From: Chloroflexota bacterium
Lineage (GTDB): Bacteria; Chloroflexota; Dehalococcoidia; Lucifugimonadales; Australimonadaceae
Length of the DNA stretch: 36,323 bases
Direction: 5' to 3'
NCBI GenBank assembly: GCA_022561455.1
Contig: JADFRC010000004.1
Span: 1 to 36,323, forward strand
The notes beneath the pieces are model-generated. The model made no database searches. It worked only from the letters and a program-made list of their open reading frames with translations, and was not told the origin of the DNA. Each line of letters opens with the position of its first letter. The stretch's first letter is position 1. Both the position numbers and the translations under genes were made by a program. This document shows, in pieces, positions 1-8,475 of this stretch.

Positions 1-2
1 CG

Positions 3-638
3 GTGGGGTACCGCCTCGCGCCGGAGGCGAAGTTCCCGCTGCCGCTCGACGACTGCTACGCGGCGACCGTCTGGACCGTCGGGAACGCGGCGGCGCTCGG
101 CACCGACCCGGGGGCGGTCGCGGTCGGCGGCGCGAGCGCGGGCGGGAACCTCGCGGCGGCCGTGACGCTGATGGCCCGCGAGCGCGGCGGCCCGGCACTC
201 GCGCACCAGCTGCTTGTGTACCCGGTGGTCGAGAACGACGATTCGAGCCAGTCGTTCCAAGACTACGGCGGGGGCCGCGACAACGGCGAAGGCTACGGGC
301 TCGACCGATCGACGATGCGCTGGTACTGGGACCACTACGTGCGCGGCGAGGCGGATGCCTCGAACCCGCTGGCGGCGCCGCTGCTTGCCCATGACCTGTC
401 CGGCCTGCCCCCCGCGCTCATCATCACGGCTGAGTACGACCCGCTGCGCGACGGCGGCGAGGCGTACGCCGACCGGCTGCGCCAAGCCGGCGTCCAGGCG
501 GCGTGCTCGCGGTACGACGGCATGATCCACGGCTTCTTCAGCGCCGGATCGCCCGTCGACCGGACGTGGGATGCGATCGCCGAGGCGGCGGCGGCGCTGC
601 GAGCTGCGTTCGCGGCCAGCGCCGGCCCGGCGAGCTAG
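3..638 (+). CDS. alpha/beta hydrolase fold-3 esterase/lipase (HSL-like), 5' truncated by window edge
   Basis: GYRLAPE motif, GGASAGGNLAA nucleophile elbow, EYDPLRD and MIHGF motifs. Confidence 0.9.
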   Translation: MGYRLAPEAKFPLPLDDCYAATVWTVGNAAALGTDPGAVAVGGASAGGNLAAAVTLMARERGGPALAHQLLVYPVVENDDSSQSFQDYGGGRDNGEGYGLDRSTMRWYWDHYVRGEADASNPLAAPLLAHDLSGLPPALIITAEYDPLRDGGEAYADRLRQAGVQAACSRYDGMIHGFFSAGSPVDRTWDAIAEAAAALRAAFAASAGPAS

Positions 639-1944
639 GGCCATCGCACCACCGGCCGCTTCGATCCCGCGTATCTGGCCGCTCCGCCAAACGTTCTACG
701 GCTGGGCGATCGTCGGTGCGTCGTTCTTCGCGGTCTTCGGCGAGGTGCCGGCGTTCGGGCCGATCCTCGGTGTCTTCGTCGAGCCCATCGAACGCGAGCT
801 CGGTTGGTCGCGTACGACCATCGCCACGGCGTTCATGATCGGCAGCGCGGCGGGGGCGCTGGCCTCGGTCGTGGTGGGCCGGCTGGTGGACCGCTACGGA
901 CCGCGCGTCGTCGTGGCCGTGGGAGGGCTGCTGATAGCGGGTGCGCTCCTCGGGCTCTCGACGGTGCGGGAGCCATGGCAGTTCTGGGCGTACTTCGGGA
1001 TCGCGCGCGGGTCCGCGATCGCCGGCGTCGAGCTGGGGACGTCGGTCGCCATCGCCAAGTGGTTCGTGCGCAAGCGTGGGCGGGCGCTCGGGCTCAAGTC
1101 CGTTGGCCAGCGCTTGGGGCAGGCGGTGATGCCCATGGGCATCTTCGCGGTGATGACCGCAGCCGACTGGCGGGCGGCGTACGTCGTGCTCGCCGTGTTG
1201 GCCGCGGTGTTCATCGTGCTGCCCTCCGCCGTCCTTTTGCGCCGCCAGCCCGAGGACCACGGCCTGCTGCCCGACGGCGCGGAGCGAGGGCCGCAGCGAG
1301 CGGTGGCCGGGGACCCGGTCGATCCCTCCGGCGAGGTGTCGTGGACGCTGGCGGAGGCCAAACGCACCCGGACATTCTGGCTGATAGCGGTATTCCTTTC
1401 GCTCACGCCGTTCGTGCAGGGGGCGGTGAACCTGCACATGGTGGTGAACTTCCACGACAAGGGTCTTGCGCCCGCCTTGGCGGTGAGCATCGCGGCGATC
1501 TTTGCGGCGACCTCGGCGATATCGATCCTGCCGATCGGCTTCCTGCTTGAGCGCGTCCACGTCCGGTACGCGGGGATGGTGCAGGCAGTCCTGGTCCTCG
1601 CCTCCATGCTCATCCTCTTGGTCGCGGATACGTACCCCACCGCCGTGGCCTTCGCGGTGGTCTTCGGGATCGGCGCCGGCATGCGCAACCTCGTCGAGGT
1701 CATGCTTCTCGCCAACTACTTCGGCAGAGAGTCGCTCGGCGCCATCAAGGGCTTCACGGCCCCCCTGCGGGCCATCAGTCCGATCGGTCCGGTGCTCGCC
1801 GGATTCCTCCGGGACACCACCGGGAGCTACACCGCGGCGTTCGTCATCTTCGCCGGTGTCGCGGTGGCCATGTTCGTGCTGATGGTGTTCGCGACCCAGC
1901 CCACGCGCGCGCAGTCCTTGACCGAGCGCGGCGTGCCCGCCTGA
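571..1944 (+). CDS. MFS transporter (start uncertain; overlaps upstream gene)
   Basis: multiple hydrophobic TM segments, GRLVDRYGPR loop, typical MFS N-terminus QTFYGWAIVGASFF. Confidence 0.85.
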   Translation: MRSPRRRRRCELRSRPAPARRARAIAPPAASIPRIWPLRQTFYGWAIVGASFFAVFGEVPAFGPILGVFVEPIERELGWSRTTIATAFMIGSAAGALASVVVGRLVDRYGPRVVVAVGGLLIAGALLGLSTVREPWQFWAYFGIARGSAIAGVELGTSVAIAKWFVRKRGRALGLKSVGQRLGQAVMPMGIFAVMTAADWRAAYVVLAVLAAVFIVLPSAVLLRRQPEDHGLLPDGAERGPQRAVAGDPVDPSGEVSWTLAEAKRTRTFWLIAVFLSLTPFVQGAVNLHMVVNFHDKGLAPALAVSIAAIFAATSAISILPIGFLLERVHVRYAGMVQAVLVLASMLILLVADTYPTAVAFAVVFGIGAGMRNLVEVMLLANYFGRESLGAIKGFTAPLRAISPIGPVLAGFLRDTTGSYTAAFVIFAGVAVAMFVLMVFATQPTRAQSLTERGVPA

Positions 1945-2011
1945 GACCAGGGCGGAGCAGCCCTGGGGGCCGTGGACGTGGCTGCCGCCAAGGGCGGTCC
2001 CCTCGCCTCTG

Positions 2012-2017
2012 TATAAT
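2012..2017 (+). promoter_or_regulatory. TATAAT -10 element about 8 nt before ATG at 2025; possible leaderless transcript
   Basis: exact TATAAT; no Shine-Dalgarno before ATG 2025. Confidence 0.4.
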
Positions 2018-2534
2018 GCCCGCCATGCACTGGACGGACGCCATCGTGGAGGGGTTGAGGACGCACGAGGTCTGGACCGTGCCGTACGTGCCGGACGCGG
2101 CCGGATGGCAGGTCGTGAGCAAGCTCGAGGCCGACCCAGCGTTCACGACCGTCCCCTCGACGCGCGAGGAGGAGGCGGTCGGCATCGCCTCGGGCGTCTA
2201 CGCCGCCGGGGGGCGCGCGGCCGTGTTCATGCAGAGCAGCGGCTTCGGCAACACGATCAACGCACTGGCCCAGCTCTGCATCGTCAACCGCATCTCCGTG
2301 CCGCTGTTCATCGGCATGCGCGGGGGGCTCGGCGAGTTCAACGCCGCGCAGATACCGCCCGCCCAGGCCGTCGTGCCCATCCTCGACACGCTCGGCATCC
2401 CGCACTACGCGCCGGAGCGGGAGGAGGATGTGCCGAACGTCGTCGACGGCGCGCTCCGGCTGTGCTACGCGGGCCGCGCGCCCGTGGCCGTGCTGCTGTA
2501 TTCGTCGCTCGTGGGGGCGAAGCGTGCGACGTGA
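2016..2534 (+). CDS. TPP-dependent decarboxylase, alpha/N-terminal subunit (sulfopyruvate/phosphonopyruvate decarboxylase-like); start may be 2025
   Basis: PSTREEEAVGIASGVYAAGGRAAVFMQSSGFGN typical of TPP Pyr domain. Confidence 0.8.
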   Translation: MPAMHWTDAIVEGLRTHEVWTVPYVPDAAGWQVVSKLEADPAFTTVPSTREEEAVGIASGVYAAGGRAAVFMQSSGFGNTINALAQLCIVNRISVPLFIGMRGGLGEFNAAQIPPAQAVVPILDTLGIPHYAPEREEDVPNVVDGALRLCYAGRAPVAVLLYSSLVGAKRAT

Positions 2535-3081
2535 GGAGGGCGTCCGGGCGCTCCTCGACCGCGTGACGGACGAGCCCATCATCGCGAACCTGGGGCCGGC
2601 GACGGCGGACCTGTTCGCGGCGGGAGACCGGGACGCGAACCTCTACTCCTTCGGTGGCATGGGGCTCGTCTCCTCGATCGGGCTCGGCGTCGCCATGACG
2701 GCGCCTGAGCGCAAGGTGTACGTGACCGACGGCGACGGCTCGCTGCTGATGAACCTCGGCTCGCTGGCGACGATCGCGCGGATGCGGCCGCCGAATCTCG
2801 TGCTCATCGTGTGGGACAACCACCAGTGGGCGGAGACGGGCGGGCAGCCGACGCACACGGCGACCGGCACGGACCTGGCCGGCATCGCAAGCGCGGCCGG
2901 CATCCCGCGCGTCGCCGCTGTCTCGACGCTGGAGGCGTTCGAGGAGGCGCTGGATCAGGCAGCGCACGAGGACGGGCCGTGGTGCATCGTGGCGGACGTC
3001 GAGGAGCGCGGGCGGCCGGCGCGGCCCATCTTGGACATCGAGGCGAACCTGCTGCGGTTCAGGCGAACGTTCGAGGCGTAG
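2524..3081 (+). CDS. TPP-dependent decarboxylase, beta/C-terminal subunit (GTG start, 11 nt overlap with alpha)
   Basis: GDGSLLMNLGSLATI...NLVLIVWDNHQW TPP-binding motif (GDGS..N). Confidence 0.8.
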   Translation: MRREEGVRALLDRVTDEPIIANLGPATADLFAAGDRDANLYSFGGMGLVSSIGLGVAMTAPERKVYVTDGDGSLLMNLGSLATIARMRPPNLVLIVWDNHQWAETGGQPTHTATGTDLAGIASAAGIPRVAAVSTLEAFEEALDQAAHEDGPWCIVADVEERGRPARPILDIEANLLRFRRTFEA

Positions 3082-3119
3082 CGCCGGGGCCGGGGCTTTG
3101 CCTCAAGACCTCGGCTCGC

Positions 3120-3233
3120 TGCCGTGGCGTCCGGGTCGATGATCCGGTACCGGTTCTTGGCCTCCAGGCCGGTGAAGACCTGGAGCGGCTCGACCTGCTG
3201 CTGCACGGTGACGCTGGGATACGACTCGAGCAT
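3120..3233 (-). pseudogene. N-terminal remnant resembling phospholipid-scramblase-related protein
   Basis: minus-strand peptide MLESYPSVTVQQQVEPLQVFTGLEAKNRYRIIDPDA preceded by GAGGAG SD; similarity ends after DPDA. Confidence 0.4.
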
Positions 3234-3251
3234 GGGCGACCTCCTCAACCG

Positions 3252-3301
3252 GTAGGGGCGCCATTTATGGCGCCCGAGGGCGCGATGAATCGCGCCCCTA
3301 C
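3252..3301. repeat. 50-bp dumbbell palindromic repeat, copy A
   Basis: GTAGGGGCGCCATTTATGGCGCCCGAGGGCGCGATGAATCGCGCCCCTAC; terminal IR plus two hairpins; 48/50 identical to copy at 11344. Confidence 0.9.
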
Positions 3302-3343
3302 ACCTCGCCACAGATGGGGTGACGGTTCATCCCGACCGGCGCC

Positions 3344-4774
3344 CTAGCCGTCGAAGCTCAGGAAGAACTCGTACGGGTGCGGACGGAGGCGCAGCGCGTC
3401 GACCTCCGTCTCGCGCTTGAAGGAGACGTACGTCTCGATGAGGTCGGGGGTGAAGACGTTGCCCTTGGTCAGGAAGTCGTTGTCGGCCTCCAGCGCCTTG
3501 AGCGACTCGTCGAGGCTGCCGGGGACCTGCCGGAGCTTCGCGAGCTCCTCCTCCGGCATCGAGTAGAGGTCCTGGTCGACGGGCGCGCCCGGGTCGGTCT
3601 TGTTCGCGATGCCGTCGAGCCCGGCCATGAGCATGGCGGCGAAGGCCAGGTAGGGGTTCGCCGTCGGGTCGGGCGGGCGGAACTCCACGCGCTTGGCCTT
3701 CGGGTCGGGGAAGTACATGGGGATCCGCGCCGCGGCGCTGCGGTTGCGCGCCGAGAGCGCCAGGATCGTCGGGGCCTCGAAGCCAGGGACGAGCCGCTTG
3801 TAGGAGTTGGACGTGGGCGCGACGAAGGCCATCAGCGCCGGGGCGTGGGCCAGCAGGCCGCCGACGTAGTGCAGGCCAAGCTCGCTGAACCCCGCGTAGC
3901 CGTCGCCGGCAAAGAGCGGGACGCCGCCCTTCCACAGGCTCTGGTGGACGTGCATGCCGGTGCCGTTGTCGCCAAACAGCGGCTTGGGCATGAACGTGGC
4001 GACCTTGCCATAGCGCCTGGCCACGTTCTTGAGGACGTACTTGTAGGCCATGACGTTGTCGGCCATCTTGAGCAGCCCGTCGAAGCGCATGTCGATCTCG
4101 CCCTGGCCGGCGGTCGCGACCTCGTGGTGGTGCTTCTCGACGATGATGCCGTAGCGCGCCATCTCCCGGACGCACTCGTTGCGGAAATCGGTGAAGGTAT
4201 CGACGGGAGGCACGGGGAAGTAGCCCTCCTTGTGCCGCGGCTTCATGCCGAGGTTCGGGCCCCCCTCGTCGAGCGTGAAGCTCTCGCCCGAGCGCCAGAT
4301 GCCCTCTTCCGAGTCGACCTCGTAGAAGCCGGTGTTGGCCGTCTGGCCGAAGCGGACGGAGTCGAAGACGAAGAACTCGAGCTCCGGCCCCCAGTAGGAG
4401 ACGTCGCCGATGCCGGAGTCCTTGAGGTGCTGCTCGGCCTTCTGGGCGACGTAGCGCGGGTCGCGCGGGTAGGCCTCGCCGGTCATCGGGTCGCGGACGT
4501 CAGCGACGATGCTCGCGGTGCGGTGCATGAACGGGTCCACGACCACCGTGGCGGGGTCTGGGATCAGGAGCATGTCCGACTCGTTGATGACCTGGAAGCC
4601 GCGGATGCTCGAGCCGTCGAAGCCGGTGCCTCGCGTGAAGAGGGCGTCGTCGACCTCGCCGATGGGCAGGGTCACGTGCTGCCACGTGCCGGGCACGTCG
4701 ATGAACTTGATGTCCAGCTCGTCGCAGTCGTTGTCCTTCATCAGCTTGAGGACGGGGTCTGCTTCCTTGGCCAT
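3344..4774 (-). CDS. glnA: type I glutamine synthetase
   Basis: GFDGSSIRGFQ, KPLFGDNGTGMHVHQSL, RNRSAAARIP motifs; full length 476 aa. Confidence 0.97.
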   Translation of the reverse strand: MAKEADPVLKLMKDNDCDELDIKFIDVPGTWQHVTLPIGEVDDALFTRGTGFDGSSIRGFQVINESDMLLIPDPATVVVDPFMHRTASIVADVRDPMTGEAYPRDPRYVAQKAEQHLKDSGIGDVSYWGPELEFFVFDSVRFGQTANTGFYEVDSEEGIWRSGESFTLDEGGPNLGMKPRHKEGYFPVPPVDTFTDFRNECVREMARYGIIVEKHHHEVATAGQGEIDMRFDGLLKMADNVMAYKYVLKNVARRYGKVATFMPKPLFGDNGTGMHVHQSLWKGGVPLFAGDGYAGFSELGLHYVGGLLAHAPALMAFVAPTSNSYKRLVPGFEAPTILALSARNRSAAARIPMYFPDPKAKRVEFRPPDPTANPYLAFAAMLMAGLDGIANKTDPGAPVDQDLYSMPEEELAKLRQVPGSLDESLKALEADNDFLTKGNVFTPDLIETYVSFKRETEVDALRLRPHPYEFFLSFDG

Positions 4775-4823
4775 GTCGTCGGCTCCTCCTAAGTGGGATG
4801 GGGGGGTGGGGGGGCTCGGGCCC

Positions 4824-5456
4824 CTAAGGCGCCTTCTCGGTAATCTCGATCGTCGTGAGCGCGTCGCCGTTGGCCAGGCTCAGCACCACGTCCATGCCCT
4901 CGGTCACCTGGCCGAAGACGGAGTGCTTGCCATCGAGGTGCGGCGTCGGCACGTGGGTGATGAAGAACTGGCTGCCGTTGGTATCCACGCCGGAGTTCGC
5001 CATGGACAGGATGCCCGGCTTGTCGTGGCGCAGGCTCGGGTCGAACTCATCGGCGAATTTGTAACCCGGGTCGCCGCGCCCGGTGCCGGTCGGGTCGCCG
5101 CCCTGGGCCATGAAGTCTGCGATCACCCGGTGGAACGTGATGTTGTCGTAGAACCCATCGCGGGCGAGGAATACGAAGTTGTTGACGGTGTTCGGCACCT
5201 GCTTGGCGAACAGCTCGACGACGATGTCGCCCTTGGCCGTCTTGAAGGTGGCCGTGTAGGAGGCATCGGGGTCGATGGTGAGCGGCGGGGGCGCATTGTA
5301 TTGGGTCAACTTATTCGTTCCTGTGGTGGTCGCTGGTGTGGGTGTCGCTCCTGTGATGGTCGCTGGCGTGGGTGTCGGGACTGGGCCGCCGCCGCATGCA
5401 GCGGCGGCCAGCGCGAGGCCCGTGAGCACGAGAAGAAGGTTGAGGCGTATCCACAT
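4824..5456 (-). CDS. cyclophilin-type peptidyl-prolyl cis-trans isomerase, lipoprotein
   Basis: LAAAACGG lipobox; [62 protein letters not shown]. Confidence 0.95.
   Translation of the reverse strand: MWIRLNLLLVLTGLALAAAACGGGPVPTPTPATITGATPTPATTTGTNKLTQYNAPPPLTIDPDASYTATFKTAKGDIVVELFAKQVPNTVNNFVFLARDGFYDNITFHRVIADFMAQGGDPTGTGRGDPGYKFADEFDPSLRHDKPGILSMANSGVDTNGSQFFITHVPTPHLDGKHSVFGQVTEGMDVVLSLANGDALTTIEITEKAP
5321..5380. repeat. two tandem 30-bp units in the PPIase Thr/Pro linker
   Basis: ctgtggtggtcgctggtgtgggtgtcgctc / ctgtgatggtcgctggcgtgggtgtcggga. Confidence 0.8.
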
Positions 5457-5607
5457 CGAGAGAGCCCGCGGTGCGCTGGCGAGTCAGCGCCGGCCAGCGC
5501 CGCAGGCAGAGGGTACGGGATTGCGCACGGGGCGACAACGCCCTGGAGGGGGGTTAGTGAAAAACGTAACGAAATCGTAACGTGAGCGTGGGAGGCCGAG
5601 GGGAGCG

Positions 5608-5727
5608 CTAGCGCAGGTTCATGATCGGGTTGAGGCTCTGGGGGATAACCTTCTCGACGACGAGCGGCGTGCCCTGGACCGGGCCGATCTCAAGCGCGAA
5701 GGTGTTGTAGGCCGTGAGCAGGTCGGC
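5608..5727 (-). pseudogene. C-terminal remnant resembling archaellin/archaeal-type flagellin
   Basis: minus-strand LLTAYNTFALEIGPVQGTPLVVEKVIPQSLNPIMNLR-stop; no N-terminal signal/pilin domain upstream in frame. Confidence 0.4.
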
Positions 5728-5872
5728 GCTCGCGTCTCGGGAGCGGCCCGCTTCCCGCCGCTGCGCGTCCCTGGACACGCCGAGCGGCCGTTTGCTAGAG
5801 TTGGGCCTCCCGCGCCGCTCCGGTAAGGATGCGCACGCGCGGCTACTTTTGCGTAGGCAGGGGAAACGGTGC

Positions 5873-6490
5873 ATGGCCCAAGAGCCGAAGGTGATCCTGT
5901 TGGGCGGGTCACCGGGGACCGGTAAGACGACGCTGGGGAACCTGCTCGTGCGCGAGCTTGGGCTGGACCACCACCTCAGCACCGGGTTCATACGCGCGAG
6001 CGTGCGGCCCCTCCTTCCCGAGCCGGAGCAGCGGCTGCTGGGCATGCACGCCTTCGACGTGGGGGAGGCCCTGCCCGAGCTGGCCGACGACGGGACCAGC
6101 CGCGTCTTCCAGGGCGTCTTGCACCAGGCGAGGATGCTCAAGCCTTCCATCGAGTCCTGCATACGCCGCGCGGTGCGGGAGGGGATGGGGCTCGTGATCG
6201 AAGGGAGCCACATGATCCCCGGGGTGCTGGACCCCGCGGAGATCGGAGCCACGCTCCTGTGCGTGCTCGACGTGACCGACCGGGAAGCGCTGCACTCCCG
6301 CGCGCTGAGCACAGCCCACGTGCACCGGAGGCTTGACGAAGCGCAGCTGGCGCGCCTCCTCCAGCTCCAAGAGGACCTGGTGAACCGCGCGCACGCGCTC
6401 GGCGTGCCGGTCGTCATGAACGACCGCCTTCCGGACGCTCTGGAGCAGCTCATCGGACTCGCGACGGGGCGGGAGCGGCTCGCGTCCTGA
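5873..6490 (+). CDS. P-loop kinase, 2-phosphoglycerate kinase-like
   Basis: LLGGSPGTGKTTLGNLLV Walker A; GLVIEGSHMIPG motif. Confidence 0.75.
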   Translation: MAQEPKVILLGGSPGTGKTTLGNLLVRELGLDHHLSTGFIRASVRPLLPEPEQRLLGMHAFDVGEALPELADDGTSRVFQGVLHQARMLKPSIESCIRRAVREGMGLVIEGSHMIPGVLDPAEIGATLLCVLDVTDREALHSRALSTAHVHRRLDEAQLARLLQLQEDLVNRAHALGVPVVMNDRLPDALEQLIGLATGRERLAS

Positions 6491-6519
6491 GACGGACTTT
6501 CCTTACCGTAGCGCCGGTG

Positions 6520-6650
6520 CCCCACAACCGTTTCGACCATCCCCCCGTCCCCCTTCCTCGCCAGGAAGGGGGCGATGAAGCCAAGGACGGGGGACACCCC
6601 CGTGCCCCCGGCAAAGGGGCCTTACCCCTCTGCACTCCCCGTCTGGAGCA
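6520..6650. repeat. GC-rich structured interspersed repeat, copy 1 (degenerate extension to about 6775)
   Basis: near-identical to 29268-29395; perfect stem CCCCCTTCCT-CGCC-AGGAAGGGGG at 6549-6572. Confidence 0.85.
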
Positions 6651-6852
6651 TGAAACAACCGTTGGGGCAAGGCCCCTGGCGAGGAACGGGATGATAGAGT
6701 CAAGCGCGGTGGCCTCCCCGTGCTCTGCGGCAAAGGGCGTCGCCTCTGAGCGCTCCCCATCCGGTGCACGATCCGGTGCACGAAGATGTTTCTGAGGCAA
6801 GGTACCTGAGATCGAACCGCCGTCCTCTGCCCCACGGCAGTGGCCTGGCCTC

Positions 6853-8475
6853 ATGGAGAAGTGCATGCACGATGTGCTCGTCGTCGGTGGTGGGATAGCC
6901 GGGCTCCGGGCGGCGCTGGCGGCGAGCAGCCGCGGGGCCGAAGTCGCCATCGCATCGAGGTCGCACCCGACGCGCAGCTACTCCGTCGCCATCCAAGATG
7001 GGCTCAACGCGGCGCTGCTCCCGGGGGATGCGTGGGAGGCGCACGCCGCTGACACGAGCGCGTGGGGCGATGGCCTCTGCGTCCCCGAAGTGGTTGAGGC
7101 CGTGTGCCGGTCGGCGCCGGAGCTCGTGAGGGAGCTCGACCAGCTCGGCGTCCCGTTCAATCGTAGCGGGGGGCGGAACGGCACCGCGCTGGCGTGCCTC
7201 AAGCTCCGCGGCGCGCGCACCGCCCGCGCCGCCTACGTCGACGACATGGCGGGCCTCGTCCTCACACAGACCCTCTACGAGCAGGCGGTCCGCGCCGGGA
7301 TCACGTTCTACGAGGAGTGGACCGCCACCTCGCTCGCCGTCGGGGACGGCGCCTGCACGGGCGTCGTCGCGCTGGAGCAGGCCACCGGCGAGCTCCAGCT
7401 GCTCGGGGCCAAGGCCGTGGTGCTCGCCACGGGGGGTCCCCGGCGTCTGTACGAGCCGAGCACCGCCTCGCTGCACTGCACCGGCGACGGCATCGCGATG
7501 GCGTATCGCGCGGGAGCGCCGCTCGTGGACATGGAGTTCGTCCAGTACCACCCGGCCGTGCTCAAGGGCCAGCGCATGGCCATCACCGAGATCGCCTGGG
7601 CCCACGGCGCTGCCTTGGCGACCGCCGGCGGGACCGGCGTCGGGGAGGACGACCCGGGACCGGGCGCCTTCCTCCGGGCCATCGGGCAGGCAGCCGTGGC
7701 GAACGGCGGGCACGTGGAGCTGAGCGGCACGTGGGACGCCGATCAGGCGAAGGGCCTCTTCTACAACACCTCGTACCGGGTCAAGCAGCTCACCGGTCTG
7801 GACATGGCGAAGGAACCGCTGCCGGTCCGTCCGGCGATGCACCGCCTGCTGGGTGGGGTCGCCGTCGACGCCGGGGGCGCCACGTCGATCGAGGGGCTCT
7901 ATGCGGCCGGGGAGTGCGCGGGGACGGGGTTCCACGGCGCAGCCGGGCTGGACGGCAACTTCCTGCTGAGCGCCGTCTCCTCGGGCAGGGCGGCGGGGCT
8001 GGCGGCGGCGGACCATGCCTCGTCCACCAAGGAGCCCGATGCGGCCGGCGGGGCCCTCGACCGGGACCGCACGCGGGTGGCAGAGGCGCTCAGGCGTCCG
8101 GGTGGCGAGCCGCTGGCCGCCATGCGCCGGGAGCTGGGCGGGCTGATGCACGCTCACGTCGGCATGGTGCGGGAAGCCGTCGGGCTCCAAGAGGCGGCGC
8201 AGCGCATCGCCGAGATGAAAGAGACGCATGGGTCCCTGGGCGCTGGTTCTGAGGGCCGCGACTACAACTTCGGCCTCGCCCACTACCTCGACCTGGGGTC
8301 TTTGCTGGACGTGGCCGAGGCGGTCGTCGCCAGCGCGCATGCCCGCGAGGAGAGCCGAGGCGTACACTTCCGGAGCGACCACGCCGCGCGGGACGACGCC
8401 CGTTGGAGCGTGCATCAGCTGGTGAGCGCCTCGGAGGCGGGGCCGGTGCTGCGCGAGAGCCCGCCCGGTGCCTGA
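6853..8475 (+). CDS. SdhA/FrdA/TfrA-superfamily flavoprotein (divergent; substrate uncertain)
   Basis: VLVVGGGIAGLRAAL Rossmann motif, MEFVQYHP, GLYAAGECAG..HGA..LDGN. Confidence 0.85.
   Translation: MEKCMHDVLVVGGGIAGLRAALAASSRGAEVAIASRSHPTRSYSVAIQDGLNAALLPGDAWEAHAADTSAWGDGLCVPEVVEAVCRSAPELVRELDQLGVPFNRSGGRNGTALACLKLRGARTARAAYVDDMAGLVLTQTLYEQAVRAGITFYEEWTATSLAVGDGACTGVVALEQATGELQLLGAKAVVLATGGPRRLYEPSTASLHCTGDGIAMAYRAGAPLVDMEFVQYHPAVLKGQRMAITEIAWAHGAALATAGGTGVGEDDPGPGAFLRAIGQAAVANGGHVELSGTWDADQAKGLFYNTSYRVKQLTGLDMAKEPLPVRPAMHRLLGGVAVDAGGATSIEGLYAAGECAGTGFHGAAGLDGNFLLSAVSSGRAAGLAAADHASSTKEPDAAGGALDRDRTRVAEALRRPGGEPLAAMRRELGGLMHAHVGMVREAVGLQEAAQRIAEMKETHGSLGAGSEGRDYNFGLAHYLDLGSLLDVAEAVVASAHAREESRGVHFRSDHAARDDARWSVHQLVSASEAGPVLRESPPGA

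Noticed and set aside
3252-3301. CRISPR interpretation of the palindromic repeats
   Set aside because: Copies are kilobases apart with no regularly spaced spacers and no cas genes.
4791-4823. G-rich tract (ggggggtggggggg) as a G-quadruplex regulator of glnA
   Set aside because: Short G-runs are expected at this GC content and nothing else supports function.
6808-6845. tRNA T-arm-like GATCGAACC near 6812
   Set aside because: No cloverleaf arms, anticodon stem or CCA context could be assembled on either strand.
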